This document shows, one piece after another, positions 26,444 to 34,664 of a DNA stretch of 64,000 nucleotides. The position numbers were made by a program, and so were the translations under genes. The notes beneath the pieces are model-generated. The model ran no database searches and was not told the origin of the DNA. It saw only the letters and a program-made list of their open reading frames with translations. The stretch comes from an uncultured Pelagibacteraceae bacterium (GTDB lineage Bacteria; Pseudomonadota; Alphaproteobacteria; Pelagibacterales; Pelagibacteraceae). The DNA lies in the NCBI GenBank assembly GCA_902527215.1, contig CABZOF010000002.1, positions 351,606 to 415,605 of the forward strand, in the 5' to 3' direction. Positions within the stretch are counted from its first letter, which is position 1; every line of letters starts with the position of its first letter.

Positions 26444-27244
26444 ATGATATCAACTAATCCATTCTTAACACTAGCAGATACTGTGCCACCATTTTTGATG
26501 CAATCTTTTGTTATTTTAATGGGCTTACTAATTCTAGTTGGAACAGTTATGGATATTATCCATAAAAAAAATGTGAAGTATTTCTTTAATAATGCAAAAA
26601 AAGCAAAATTATCAGCTACGAAAACCTTATCAACAGGAGAGAGAATATCTGTAATTTCAAAAACTATAGCGAGCGACATTGCTACTACGTCAGAACTTGG
26701 TGCCGGTAAAAGAAGAGCTGCGCATGTAATGGGAATGTATGGAACTATACTTTTTTGGGTAGGTTCAGTTGTGATGATCTTCTTTTATACATCGCCAGGA
26801 TCTACAACACCTACAGTATGGCCAATGATATGGCATATTGGAGCAGCACTAACTGTATTAGGAGGATCTTGGTTTTGGTTCTTTCTAAGAGTTGATGTTT
26901 ATTCTGAGGCACAACCTTGGTTTAGAGTGATTAAAGCTGACTTATTTGTTTTAGCATTAATAGCATCATCTTTATTTGGTTTGATATGGTCTTATCTTCA
27001 ATCACTAAATCTTGTTGGAAGATATGATGACATGGTTTTCTTAGCATTGTTTATTGTAGCAAATTTGGTTTTATTTGGCGGAGTATATTGGTCAAAATTT
27101 GCTCATATGTTTTATAAACCTGGTGCAGCACTACAAAAAAATTTAGCAGAAGCTGATGGTTCTAGAGATAATCTACCACCAGAAGCAGATGCACCTGAGC
27201 AATTTGGCTTAGGTATAAAAAGAGAAGAGCCAAAACACTATTAA
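26444..27244 (+). CDS. aprM: AprM-type membrane subunit linked to APS reductase
   Basis: This 266-aa protein has about five helices (17-39, 95-115, 128-148, 166-186, 197-215) and a hydrophilic C-terminal tail. His94, His131 and His221 sit at helix edges. The ending segment SKFAHMFYKPGAA resembles NarI/DsrM-like cytochrome b subunits, so b-heme binding and quinone contact are plausible. Gene order aprM-aprB-aprA is known from some sulfur oxidisers that lack QmoABC. It likely passes electrons from sulfite oxidation by AprBA to the quinone pool. Confidence 0.75.
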   Translation: MISTNPFLTLADTVPPFLMQSFVILMGLLILVGTVMDIIHKKNVKYFFNNAKKAKLSATKTLSTGERISVISKTIASDIATTSELGAGKRRAAHVMGMYGTILFWVGSVVMIFFYTSPGSTTPTVWPMIWHIGAALTVLGGSWFWFFLRVDVYSEAQPWFRVIKADLFVLALIASSLFGLIWSYLQSLNLVGRYDDMVFLALFIVANLVLFGGVYWSKFAHMFYKPGAALQKNLAEADGSRDNLPPEADAPEQFGLGIKREEPKHY

Positions 27245-27277
27245 TATGATAAAAATTAAAAAGGAGAAAAATTAAAT

Positions 27278-27748
27278 ATGTCAACTTTTGTATATATGAC
27301 CCGTTGCGATGGTTGTGGTCACTGCGTAGATATTTGTCCATCAGATATAATGCATATCGATGAAACAATAAGAAGAGCAAAGAATATTGAACCAAACTTC
27401 TGTTGGGAGTGCTATTCGTGCGTGAAAGCATGTCCCAATCATGCAATCGATGTAAGAGGTTATGCAGATTTTGCACCAATGGGACACAGTGTAAGAGTTA
27501 GACGGGAAGAAGAAAAAGGAACTATCTCGTGGAAAATAAAATTTAGAAATGGAACTACAAAGGATTTTGTATCTCCAATCACAACTAAACCTTGGGGAAA
27601 GTTTATTCCAAAACTTGCTGAGGGAGATAAACCAAATCAAGGAGAGATTAACTCTCAAAGATTATATACTGAGCCAGAGGGTTTAAATATTGATGGAGAA
27701 CTACCATCAGTTCCTAAAGAAACTTTCAAAAAGGGAGTTTATTATTAA
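27278..27748 (+). CDS. aprB: Adenylylsulfate (APS) reductase beta subunit
   Basis: This 156-aa ferredoxin-like subunit has two [4Fe-4S] motifs, Cys10/13/16/20 (CDGCGHCVDIC) and Cys42/45/48/52 (CWECYSCVKAC), followed by a C-terminal tail that wraps the alpha subunit. It passes electrons between the FAD of AprA and the membrane. It shares its last base with the first base of aprA (TAATG). A strong Shine-Dalgarno (AAAAAGGAG) lies upstream. Confidence 0.93.
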   Translation: MSTFVYMTRCDGCGHCVDICPSDIMHIDETIRRAKNIEPNFCWECYSCVKACPNHAIDVRGYADFAPMGHSVRVRREEEKGTISWKIKFRNGTTKDFVSPITTKPWGKFIPKLAEGDKPNQGEINSQRLYTEPEGLNIDGELPSVPKETFKKGVYY

Positions 27749-29610
27749 TGGCTAAACATAAAACACATTACGAAGATTGTGACGTTCTAGTAGTTGGAGG
27801 TGGAATGGCTGGAACAGGTGCGGCTTTCGAAGCAAGGCACTGGGGCAGAGATTTAAAAATTGTTTGTGTTGAAAAGGCAAATATAGATAGAAGTGGTGCG
27901 GTTGCTCAAGGATTGTATGCAATTAACTGCTACATGGGTATGCAATGGGGCGAGAATCAACCTGAAGATCACGTTAGATACGCACGTAACGATTTAATGG
28001 GAATGGTTAGAGAAGATTTAGGTTATGACATGGCTCGTCACGTAGACTCAACAGTTCACATGTTTGATGAGTGGGGCCTACCAATGATGAAAAATGAAAA
28101 AACCGGTCGTTACCTTAGAGAAGGTAAATGGCAAATCATGATACATGGTGAAAGTTATAAACCGATAGTTGCCGAAGCTGCAAAAAAATCAGCTGATAAA
28201 ATTTACAATAGAATAATGATCACTCATCTTTTAATGGATGAAGAAAAAGAAAATAGAGTAGGTGGAGCTGTTGGTTTTAATATGAGAACAGGTGATTTTC
28301 ATGTTTTCAGAGCAAAAACAGTTATAGTTGCAGCTGGTGGAGCATCTCACATATTTAAACCAAGAGCTGTAGGAGAAGGAATGGGAAGAACTTGGTATGC
28401 TCCTTGGAGTAATGGATCAGCATATGCACTTCCTATTGCAGCAGGAGCTAAAATGACTCAAATGGAGAACAGAATTGTATTATGTAGATTTAAAGACGGA
28501 TACGGTCCTGTTGGCGCATATTTTCTACATTTAAAAACTTATACTCAAAATGCTAATGGGGAAAACTATGAAAAGAAATGGTATGAACAAACTAAAGAAT
28601 TGGTTGGTGAATATATAGACCATCACCCAACCCCTACATGTTTAAGAAATCATGCATTTATTCAAGAAACTATGGCAGGTGGAGGCCCAATTCATATGGT
28701 CACTACAGAGGCTTTCCAAGATCCACATTTAGAAACTGTTGGTTGGGAAAACTTCTTAGGAATGACAGTTGGTCAAGCTGTTGTTTGGGCATCGCAGAAT
28801 ATTGATCCTAAATACACAAATCCAGAACTTACTACATCGGAGCCTTACGTTATGGGTTCACATGCCACATGTTCAGGGGCATGGGTAAGCGGACCAGAAG
28901 ATCTATCACCACCAGAATATTTCTGGGGTTACAATCGAATGTTAACAATTGAGGGACTTTTTGGAGCTGGAGACACTGTAGGAGGAAGCGCACATAAATT
29001 TTCTTCAGGATCATTTACAGAAGGTCGGTTAGCTGCAAAAGCTGCAGTAAAATATATTGAAGATCAAAAAGCTAATGATATTAAAGTAAGTGATAAGCAA
29101 TGTGAGGATTTTAAAACAGCTGTTTATAAACCACTTGAAAATTATACTGTTGGAAGAAATGAGATAACTGGAGGAACTGTTTCACCTAGCTATATATCTC
29201 CAATTCAGGGACTTCAAAGGCTTCAAAGAATTATGGATGAATACGTTGGAGGAATTGCTACAAACTATATGACCAACGCAAATATGCTTAAAAAAGGTCT
29301 AGAATTGCTTAAATGGCTTGAAGAGGATTTAGAAAATGTTGGAGCAGAGGACTACCATCAATTAATGAGAGCTTGGGAACTTAAACATAGAGCTTTAACA
29401 TCTCAATGTGTAACTGAACACACTATGTTCAGAGAGGAAACTAGATGGCCGGGCTATTATTATAGAGGTGATCATATGAAGCTTGACGATGATAATTGGC
29501 ATTGTCTGACAGTTTCTAGACGTGATCCTAAAACTGGTAAATTTTCAATGGAAAAAGTGCCTGTTTACCATATCGTAGATGAGAACGAAAAGAAAAAAGA
29601 AGCTTCATAA
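27748..29610 (+). CDS. aprA: Adenylylsulfate (APS) reductase alpha subunit
   Basis: This 620-aa flavoprotein of the fumarate-reductase/AprA family has the FAD-binding VLVVGGGMAGTGAAFEA near residues 13-29, and long conserved blocks such as SGAVAQGLYAINCYMG and GLFGAGDTVGGSAHKFSSGS. With AprB it interconverts sulfite + AMP and APS. In an aerobic SAR11-type cell it should run oxidatively, disposing of sulfite released by Xsc and SuyAB. No sat (ATP sulfurylase) gene is in the window to finish the path to sulfate. Confidence 0.95.
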   Translation: MAKHKTHYEDCDVLVVGGGMAGTGAAFEARHWGRDLKIVCVEKANIDRSGAVAQGLYAINCYMGMQWGENQPEDHVRYARNDLMGMVREDLGYDMARHVDSTVHMFDEWGLPMMKNEKTGRYLREGKWQIMIHGESYKPIVAEAAKKSADKIYNRIMITHLLMDEEKENRVGGAVGFNMRTGDFHVFRAKTVIVAAGGASHIFKPRAVGEGMGRTWYAPWSNGSAYALPIAAGAKMTQMENRIVLCRFKDGYGPVGAYFLHLKTYTQNANGENYEKKWYEQTKELVGEYIDHHPTPTCLRNHAFIQETMAGGGPIHMVTTEAFQDPHLETVGWENFLGMTVGQAVVWASQNIDPKYTNPELTTSEPYVMGSHATCSGAWVSGPEDLSPPEYFWGYNRMLTIEGLFGAGDTVGGSAHKFSSGSFTEGRLAAKAAVKYIEDQKANDIKVSDKQCEDFKTAVYKPLENYTVGRNEITGGTVSPSYISPIQGLQRLQRIMDEYVGGIATNYMTNANMLKKGLELLKWLEEDLENVGAEDYHQLMRAWELKHRALTSQCVTEHTMFREETRWPGYYYRGDHMKLDDDNWHCLTVSRRDPKTGKFSMEKVPVYHIVDENEKKKEAS

Positions 29611-29626
29611 TTGAAACAAATCAGAA

Positions 29627-29977
29627 ATGGCTCTTTTAGAAAAATCCGACGAGGAAATTATTAAAATTGCAGAACCTATGTGGGCTAATCTAGTTAAATC
29701 CTCTAATATTAAAGACTACGGTGGATTTACTCGAGATTTGTCGTCTCAAATGATGTACGGTGCTAATGAAGTCGAACTCGGAAAACAATGGGCAAATAAT
29801 GAGTTGATTTCAAGCTTAGCTGAGGGATGTAAAGCTATAGGATGTCTAAGAAGAGGTCTTTACATAACTGTTTTATATAAACAGACTAGCACGAAGATAC
29901 CTGGAGACTTTCTAGGTAGATTGGTTCTTGGAGAAGAGGGAGATGAAGTCAAAGTCTTTGGTGCAACAATTTTCTAA
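29627..29977 (+). CDS. Unknown 116-aa protein downstream of aprA
   Basis: This soluble 116-residue protein starts 16 bp after the aprA stop on the same strand, so it is very likely co-expressed. It has no signal peptide or helix. Two cysteines lie in a tight GCKAIGC motif (Cys68 and Cys73), and the N-terminal third is acidic and helical. I do not recognise a family. Its position suggests an accessory or assembly factor, or a small partner, of the APS reductase. Confidence 0.75.
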   Translation: MALLEKSDEEIIKIAEPMWANLVKSSNIKDYGGFTRDLSSQMMYGANEVELGKQWANNELISSLAEGCKAIGCLRRGLYITVLYKQTSTKIPGDFLGRLVLGEEGDEVKVFGATIF

Positions 29978-30028
29978 ATATTTTTAAAAAATATTTGCAT
30001 TTATTACAACTTGTGGTATCCCGCGAGT

Positions 30029-30175
30029 ATGTTTCAAATAATAAATAATAATTTAAAAAAACTTCCTTTATTCTTTGAAAATCAACTAAGTAAAATAATT
30101 AAATCATTTTTATATCTATTTATCTTCTTTGCTTGGGGCATAATTCTTCTTAGTACTGCTCAGAATTTTATATAA
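30029..30175 (+). CDS. Possible 48-aa membrane protein between the apr operon and tauE
   Basis: A short reading frame starts MFQIINNNLKKLPLFFE and ends with one hydrophobic helix (about residues 26-42, including FIFFAWGIILL) and STAQNFI. It is the only coding-like content in the 248-bp gap. No clear Shine-Dalgarno is present. The amphipathic-then-hydrophobic order is protein-like, but A+T-rich random DNA can mimic it. Confidence 0.4.
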   Translation: MFQIINNNLKKLPLFFENQLSKIIKSFLYLFIFFAWGIILLSTAQNFI

Positions 30176-30225
30176 AAATACTCATATTTATTGACTTTGT
30201 ATTCCATGAGGAATAATTATTTTAA

Positions 30226-31311
30226 ATGGAATATTTTCTTCCAATCGCACAAGTCGAAATTAATTTACTTTTTATATTTGGTCTAAGTTTAGTTGTCGGA
30301 ATTTTATCTGGTTTGTTTGGAGTAGGTGGTGGATTTTTGATGACACCTTTTTTAATTTTTTTAGGTGTACCTCCTATTTATGCAGTTCCGAATGAAGCTA
30401 GTAATATTTTAGGAACCTCTGTCTCTGGATCTACAACTCATTATCTTAAAGGAACACTTGATTATAAAATGGGTTTCATGATTGTAATTGGAGGAACTAT
30501 TGGAACAATACTTGGAATTATAACTTTTTCATATTTTAAAGATATTGGAAAAATAAATATAGTTATTTCTCTTGCTTATATGTACATCCTGGCAATTTTA
30601 GGAACTTTTATGTTAATCCAAGGTGTTTCAGAAATTGACAAAGCTAGAAAAAAAATAACCGAAAGAAAAAAGTTGCATAAACATTATTGGATACATGGTC
30701 TCCCTTTAAGAATGCGTTTTAAAAAGTCACAACTTTATGAAAGTGCATTTACACCAATAATAATAGGTCTGATAGTTGGTTTCATTGCTGCCATTATGGG
30801 TATAGGTGGTGCTTTTATTTTAGTACCAGCAATGATTTATATTATCGGAATGCCTACAAGATTAATCCCTGGAACTTCACTTTTTGTAACAATATTTATA
30901 AGTGCCATTGTAACAATTTTGCATGCTTTAAATTATGGAACTATAGATTTAATTTTGGTTACTGTTTTAATTTTAGGTTCGATAATCGGTGTTCAGTTTG
31001 GTCAAAAAATTGGAGAAAAAATTGATAGTTCAGAATTTAAAACTATTTTAGCAATATTATTATTATTAGTTGGTATAGCAATTGCTTACGATACTTTTAT
31101 TAAAGATGAAAAAACAGTAAACACTATTGTTAATGGTACTAATAATTTAGGACCACTAAGTGAATTTATATTAAACTTTTCTAGAGATTTGCCAGTATTT
31201 TATGGTCTAACATCTGTACTTCTTGCTGTTGTTCTGGGTGTTGGAGCCGCAATGATTAGAAGAGTTTATTCTAATTGGGATGATAAAAGATTAGCAAAAT
31301 TAAAAAAATAA
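30226..31311 (+). CDS. tauE: TauE/SafE-family sulfite/organosulfur exporter-like protein
   Basis: This 361-aa protein has about 8-9 helices and the duplicated family motif: SGLFGVGGGFLMTPFLIFLG near 34-53, and the second copy AAIMGIGGAFILVPAMIY in the C-terminal half. TauE/SafE (DUF81) proteins export sulfite or sulfoacetate in taurine degraders. Here it lies between the APS reductase operon and suyBA/xsc, so sulfite export is the most economical reading. It converges on suyB with no gap. Confidence 0.8.
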   Translation: MEYFLPIAQVEINLLFIFGLSLVVGILSGLFGVGGGFLMTPFLIFLGVPPIYAVPNEASNILGTSVSGSTTHYLKGTLDYKMGFMIVIGGTIGTILGIITFSYFKDIGKINIVISLAYMYILAILGTFMLIQGVSEIDKARKKITERKKLHKHYWIHGLPLRMRFKKSQLYESAFTPIIIGLIVGFIAAIMGIGGAFILVPAMIYIIGMPTRLIPGTSLFVTIFISAIVTILHALNYGTIDLILVTVLILGSIIGVQFGQKIGEKIDSSEFKTILAILLLLVGIAIAYDTFIKDEKTVNTIVNGTNNLGPLSEFILNFSRDLPVFYGLTSVLLAVVLGVGAAMIRRVYSNWDDKRLAKLKK

Positions 31312-32478
31312 TTAGGCGCTTCTATATAATTTAGTCATAACAAACTCTTTATGACCAAGAGCTTCAGCACAAGTTAATCTTCCATTAGCAACCCTTAAAG
31401 TCGATTTAATTAACTCATCTCCTGCTTGGCTCAAATTCATTTCTCTAGATAGAATTTTTGATACATCCACATCAATATGTTCACTCATAGTTTTTGCTGT
31501 AAGAGGATTTGCTGTTAATTTAATAACTGGTTCAATAGGATTTCCTATAATATTCCCTTGTCCAGTTGGGAATAAGTGAATATTAAAACCACCTGCAGCT
31601 TGTAAAGTAACACATTCTGCAGCAGCTGAAGATGTATCCATAAAATACAATCCAGCTCCTTTTGTTGGTTCCTCTGCAGGTTCCAAAACATCAATAAATT
31701 GACATCCTCCAATTTTCTGGAAATTACCAAATGCTTTTTCTTCAATTGTAGTTAATCCACCAGCAATATTACCTGCAGTTGGTTGACTTTCTGATAAATC
31801 ATCTGTTGCTTCTTTAAGAATGAAATCATTGTAATCGTTCCAGGTTTTTTTGAATTTTGCTTGTGCCTCAGGCGTTTTTCCTCTTTTTTCACAAACTGTT
31901 TCAGCGCCTGTTAGTTCAGAAGTTTCTCCAAAACATAAGTGAACACCTAAAGGTTCCAATTTATCCATAAGGTTACCAACTGTTGGATTAGAAGCTAATC
32001 CAGATGTCGTATCAGACTCACCACATTTTACTGAGATCCATAAATCGCTCATTGGACATTCCTCTCTTTGTTTCTCAGATGCCCACATTGAAAATTCTTG
32101 TGCTTTTTTTGATACTTTTGCGATTGTATCTATGTCACCTACACCTTCTATACTAAAACCTTCAACTGGTTTTCCTGTAGTTGCAATCGCATCAACAATT
32201 CTTTTTGTCCACTTAGGCTCAATCCCTATAACTATCACTGCTGCTACATTCGGATTTTTTCCTGTTCCTATCATTGTTCTAAAGTGCAGTTCTAAATCAG
32301 CACCAAATTGTAATCGCCCATAAGAGTGAGGTAAAGCTATAGTGCCTTTAATATTATTTGCTACAGCTTCGGCACAAGCATTTGAAATATCATCGACAGG
32401 AAGAATTATAACATGATTACGTGTTCCAGCTCTTCCGTTTTCTCTTTTATACCCTAAAAAACTTTTTGGAATTTCCAT
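31312..32478 (-). CDS. suyB: (R)-sulfolactate sulfo-lyase beta subunit (UxaA/altronate dehydratase family)
   Basis: This 388-aa protein starts [18 protein letters not shown], the standard start of the UxaA C-terminal/GarD family, with [19 protein letters not shown] and a late [12 protein letters not shown] segment. The split into a 95-aa and a 388-aa subunit, next to xsc and a TauE-like exporter, fits SuyAB, which releases sulfite and pyruvate from (R)-sulfolactate, rather than altronate or galactarate dehydratase. It lies 3 bp after suyA. Confidence 0.78.
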   Translation of the reverse strand: MEIPKSFLGYKRENGRAGTRNHVIILPVDDISNACAEAVANNIKGTIALPHSYGRLQFGADLELHFRTMIGTGKNPNVAAVIVIGIEPKWTKRIVDAIATTGKPVEGFSIEGVGDIDTIAKVSKKAQEFSMWASEKQREECPMSDLWISVKCGESDTTSGLASNPTVGNLMDKLEPLGVHLCFGETSELTGAETVCEKRGKTPEAQAKFKKTWNDYNDFILKEATDDLSESQPTAGNIAGGLTTIEEKAFGNFQKIGGCQFIDVLEPAEEPTKGAGLYFMDTSSAAAECVTLQAAGGFNIHLFPTGQGNIIGNPIEPVIKLTANPLTAKTMSEHIDVDVSKILSREMNLSQAGDELIKSTLRVANGRLTCAEALGHKEFVMTKLYRSA

Positions 32479-32481
32479 ATA

Positions 32482-32769
32482 CTACCACTTTTTCGTTTTT
32501 ACATTATGAACATGAACATGCTCACCTTTTTTTATATTTTTTACTACTTTTCCAATATCATGTCCGTATTTTAAAATTGTATCCCCTTCATTTAAGTCAA
32601 CCATCGCTATTTTATGACCTAAAGGTATTTCGTCTTTTGATTGAATTGAGACAGATTTGTCGTTTTCCATAATCCAGCAGTTACAGTCTTGATTTGGTGT
32701 TATTTTTTCAATAACTACAACACCTACATTGTCTTTTTCATCGTGAATTATTATATCTGTATTAGACAT
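32482..32769 (-). CDS. suyA: (R)-sulfolactate sulfo-lyase alpha subunit (SAF domain)
   Basis: This 95-aa SAF-domain protein has the UxaA N-terminal pattern: IPLGHKIAMVDLNEGDTILKYG, IGKVVKNIKKGEHVHVHN. It would be the small subunit of SuyAB. Divergence from xsc with a 90-bp shared control region supports a sulfonate role. Altronate dehydratase small subunit is the alternative. Confidence 0.78.
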   Translation of the reverse strand: MSNTDIIIHDEKDNVGVVVIEKITPNQDCNCWIMENDKSVSIQSKDEIPLGHKIAMVDLNEGDTILKYGHDIGKVVKNIKKGEHVHVHNVKTKKW

Positions 32770-32794
32770 TGTGACGATTTCTTTATTTGAAATT

Positions 32795-32821
32795 TGATCA
32801 ATCTTATATATTAATCGATCA
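32795..32821. promoter_or_regulatory. Imperfect inverted repeat in the suyAB/xsc divergent promoter
   Basis: TGATCAAT (32795-32802) and ATCGATCA (32814-32821) are inverted copies with one mismatch, separated by 11 nt and centred about two helical turns apart, in the 90-bp spacer that must drive both suyAB and xsc. This could be an operator for a dimeric regulator encoded elsewhere. Confidence 0.35.
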
Positions 32822-32859
32822 CTTTAACAATTAAAAAAAGAATTAAGAAAGGCTGCATT

Positions 32860-34641
32860 ATGACCAAAATGACAACCGAAGAAGCATTTATAAAAGTTCT
32901 TCAAATGCACGGAATTGAGCACTCGTTTGGAATAATAGGATCAGCATTTATGGCAATATCTGATTTATTTCCTAAAGCAGGAATTACTTTTTGGGATGTA
33001 GCACATGAAACTAATGGTGGTTTGATTGCTGACGGTTATACAAGGGCCACTGGAAAAATGTCAATGGTGATTGCACAAAATGGACCAGGAATTACAGGAT
33101 TAGTTACACCAATCAAAACAGCTTACTGGAACCATACACCTTTATTATTAGTTACTCCTCAAGCAGCGAATAAAACTATGGGTCAAGGCGGTTTTCAAGA
33201 AGTTGAGCAGATGAATTTATTTAAAGATATGGTTTGTTATCAAGAAGAAGTGAGAGATCCATCAAGGATGGCAGAGGTATTAAATAGAGTAATAGAAAAA
33301 GCATTTAGAGGATCAGCACCAGCGCAAATAAATGTACCAAGAGATTATTGGACTCAAGTAATAGATATTGAGTTACCACCGATTGTAAGGTTTGAAAGAC
33401 AAGGCGGAGGAAAAGAAGCCATAGATAAAGCTGCGAAACTTTTATCAGATGCAAAATTTCCAGTAATATTATCAGGTGCTGGTGTTGTTATTGGTAATGC
33501 TATTGATGAGTGTAAAAAACTAGCAGAAAAATTAGATGCACCAGTGTGTAATGGTTACCAACATAACGATAGTTTCCCAGGTAGTCATCCTTTAGCAGTA
33601 GGACCACTTGGGTACAATGGATCTAAGGCTGGCATGGAACTAATTTCTAAAGCAGATGTAGTTTTAGCATTAGGAACAAGACTTAATCCGTTTTCTACTT
33701 TACCTGGATATGGAATAGATTACTGGCCAAAAGGCGCAACTATAATTCAAGTAGATATGAATCCTGACAGAATTGGACTAACAAAGAAAGTAACAGTTGG
33801 TATTTGTGGTGATGCCAAAATGGTTTCACAACAAATCTTTGAAAAACTTTCACCAACAGCTGGAGACACTGGTAGAGAAGAAAGAAAAAATTTAATACAT
33901 AAAACAAAATCTGCTTGGTTACAAACACTCACAAGTTTAGATCATGAAGATGATGACCCTGGCACTGTTTGGAATAAAGAAGCAAGAGAAAGAGACTCAG
34001 ATAGAATGTCTCCAAGACAAGCTTGGAGAGCAATACAGGCTGGAATGCCTGACGATGTAATTATTTCAAGTGATATTGGTAATAATTGTGCAATAGGTAA
34101 TGCATACCCAACTTTTGAAAAACCTAGAAAATATTTAGCTCCAGGATTATTTGGACCTTGTGGGTACGGTTTTCCATCTATCTTAGGAGCTAAAATAGGA
34201 TGTCCAGATACACCAGTTATTGGATTTGCAGGAGATGGTGCATTCGGAATAAGTATGAATGAAATGAGTTCATGTGCAAGGAAGGAATGGCCAGCTATAA
34301 CTATGGTTATATTTAGAAATTATCAATGGGGCGCAGAAAAAAGAAATTCAATTTTATGGTTCGATGATAACTTTATTGGAACAGAACTAGACCCAGAATT
34401 AAGTTATGCAAAAGTTGCAAATGCGTGTGGTTTAAAAGGTATTGCTGTTAAAACAATGGAAGAAACAACCAAAGCAATTAAAAAATCCTGTGAAGATCAA
34501 AAACAAGGTGTAACAACATTTATAGAAGTAATTTTAAATCAAGAATTAGGCGAACCATTTAGAAGAGATGCAATGAAAAAACCTGTTGAAGTGGCTGGCA
34601 TACAAAAAAACGATATGAAGCCTCAGAAATCATTGTTCTAA
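32860..34641 (+). CDS. xsc: Sulfoacetaldehyde acetyltransferase
   Basis: This 593-aa ThDP enzyme has the catalytic Glu50 (DVAHE), the ThDP-binding motif GDG(458-460)...N487 and the MQMHGIEHSFGIIGSAFM-like start characteristic of Xsc. It converts sulfoacetaldehyde and phosphate to acetyl phosphate and sulfite. It links taurine transamination (gene at 2690) and sulfite disposal (aprMBA, tauE). Phosphotransacetylase, needed to use acetyl phosphate, is not in the window. The length matches Xsc. Acetolactate synthase is the nearest alternative but lacks the sulfonate context. Confidence 0.93.
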   Translation: MTKMTTEEAFIKVLQMHGIEHSFGIIGSAFMAISDLFPKAGITFWDVAHETNGGLIADGYTRATGKMSMVIAQNGPGITGLVTPIKTAYWNHTPLLLVTPQAANKTMGQGGFQEVEQMNLFKDMVCYQEEVRDPSRMAEVLNRVIEKAFRGSAPAQINVPRDYWTQVIDIELPPIVRFERQGGGKEAIDKAAKLLSDAKFPVILSGAGVVIGNAIDECKKLAEKLDAPVCNGYQHNDSFPGSHPLAVGPLGYNGSKAGMELISKADVVLALGTRLNPFSTLPGYGIDYWPKGATIIQVDMNPDRIGLTKKVTVGICGDAKMVSQQIFEKLSPTAGDTGREERKNLIHKTKSAWLQTLTSLDHEDDDPGTVWNKEARERDSDRMSPRQAWRAIQAGMPDDVIISSDIGNNCAIGNAYPTFEKPRKYLAPGLFGPCGYGFPSILGAKIGCPDTPVIGFAGDGAFGISMNEMSSCARKEWPAITMVIFRNYQWGAEKRNSILWFDDNFIGTELDPELSYAKVANACGLKGIAVKTMEETTKAIKKSCEDQKQGVTTFIEVILNQELGEPFRRDAMKKPVEVAGIQKNDMKPQKSLF

Positions 34642-34664
34642 TTTTATTAAAATAAATAGAACAT

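Noticed and set aside
31312..32769. Altronate or galactarate dehydratase for the UxaA-like pair
   Set aside because: No hexuronate genes are nearby, while xsc and tauE flank it. Kept as the alternative in the entries.
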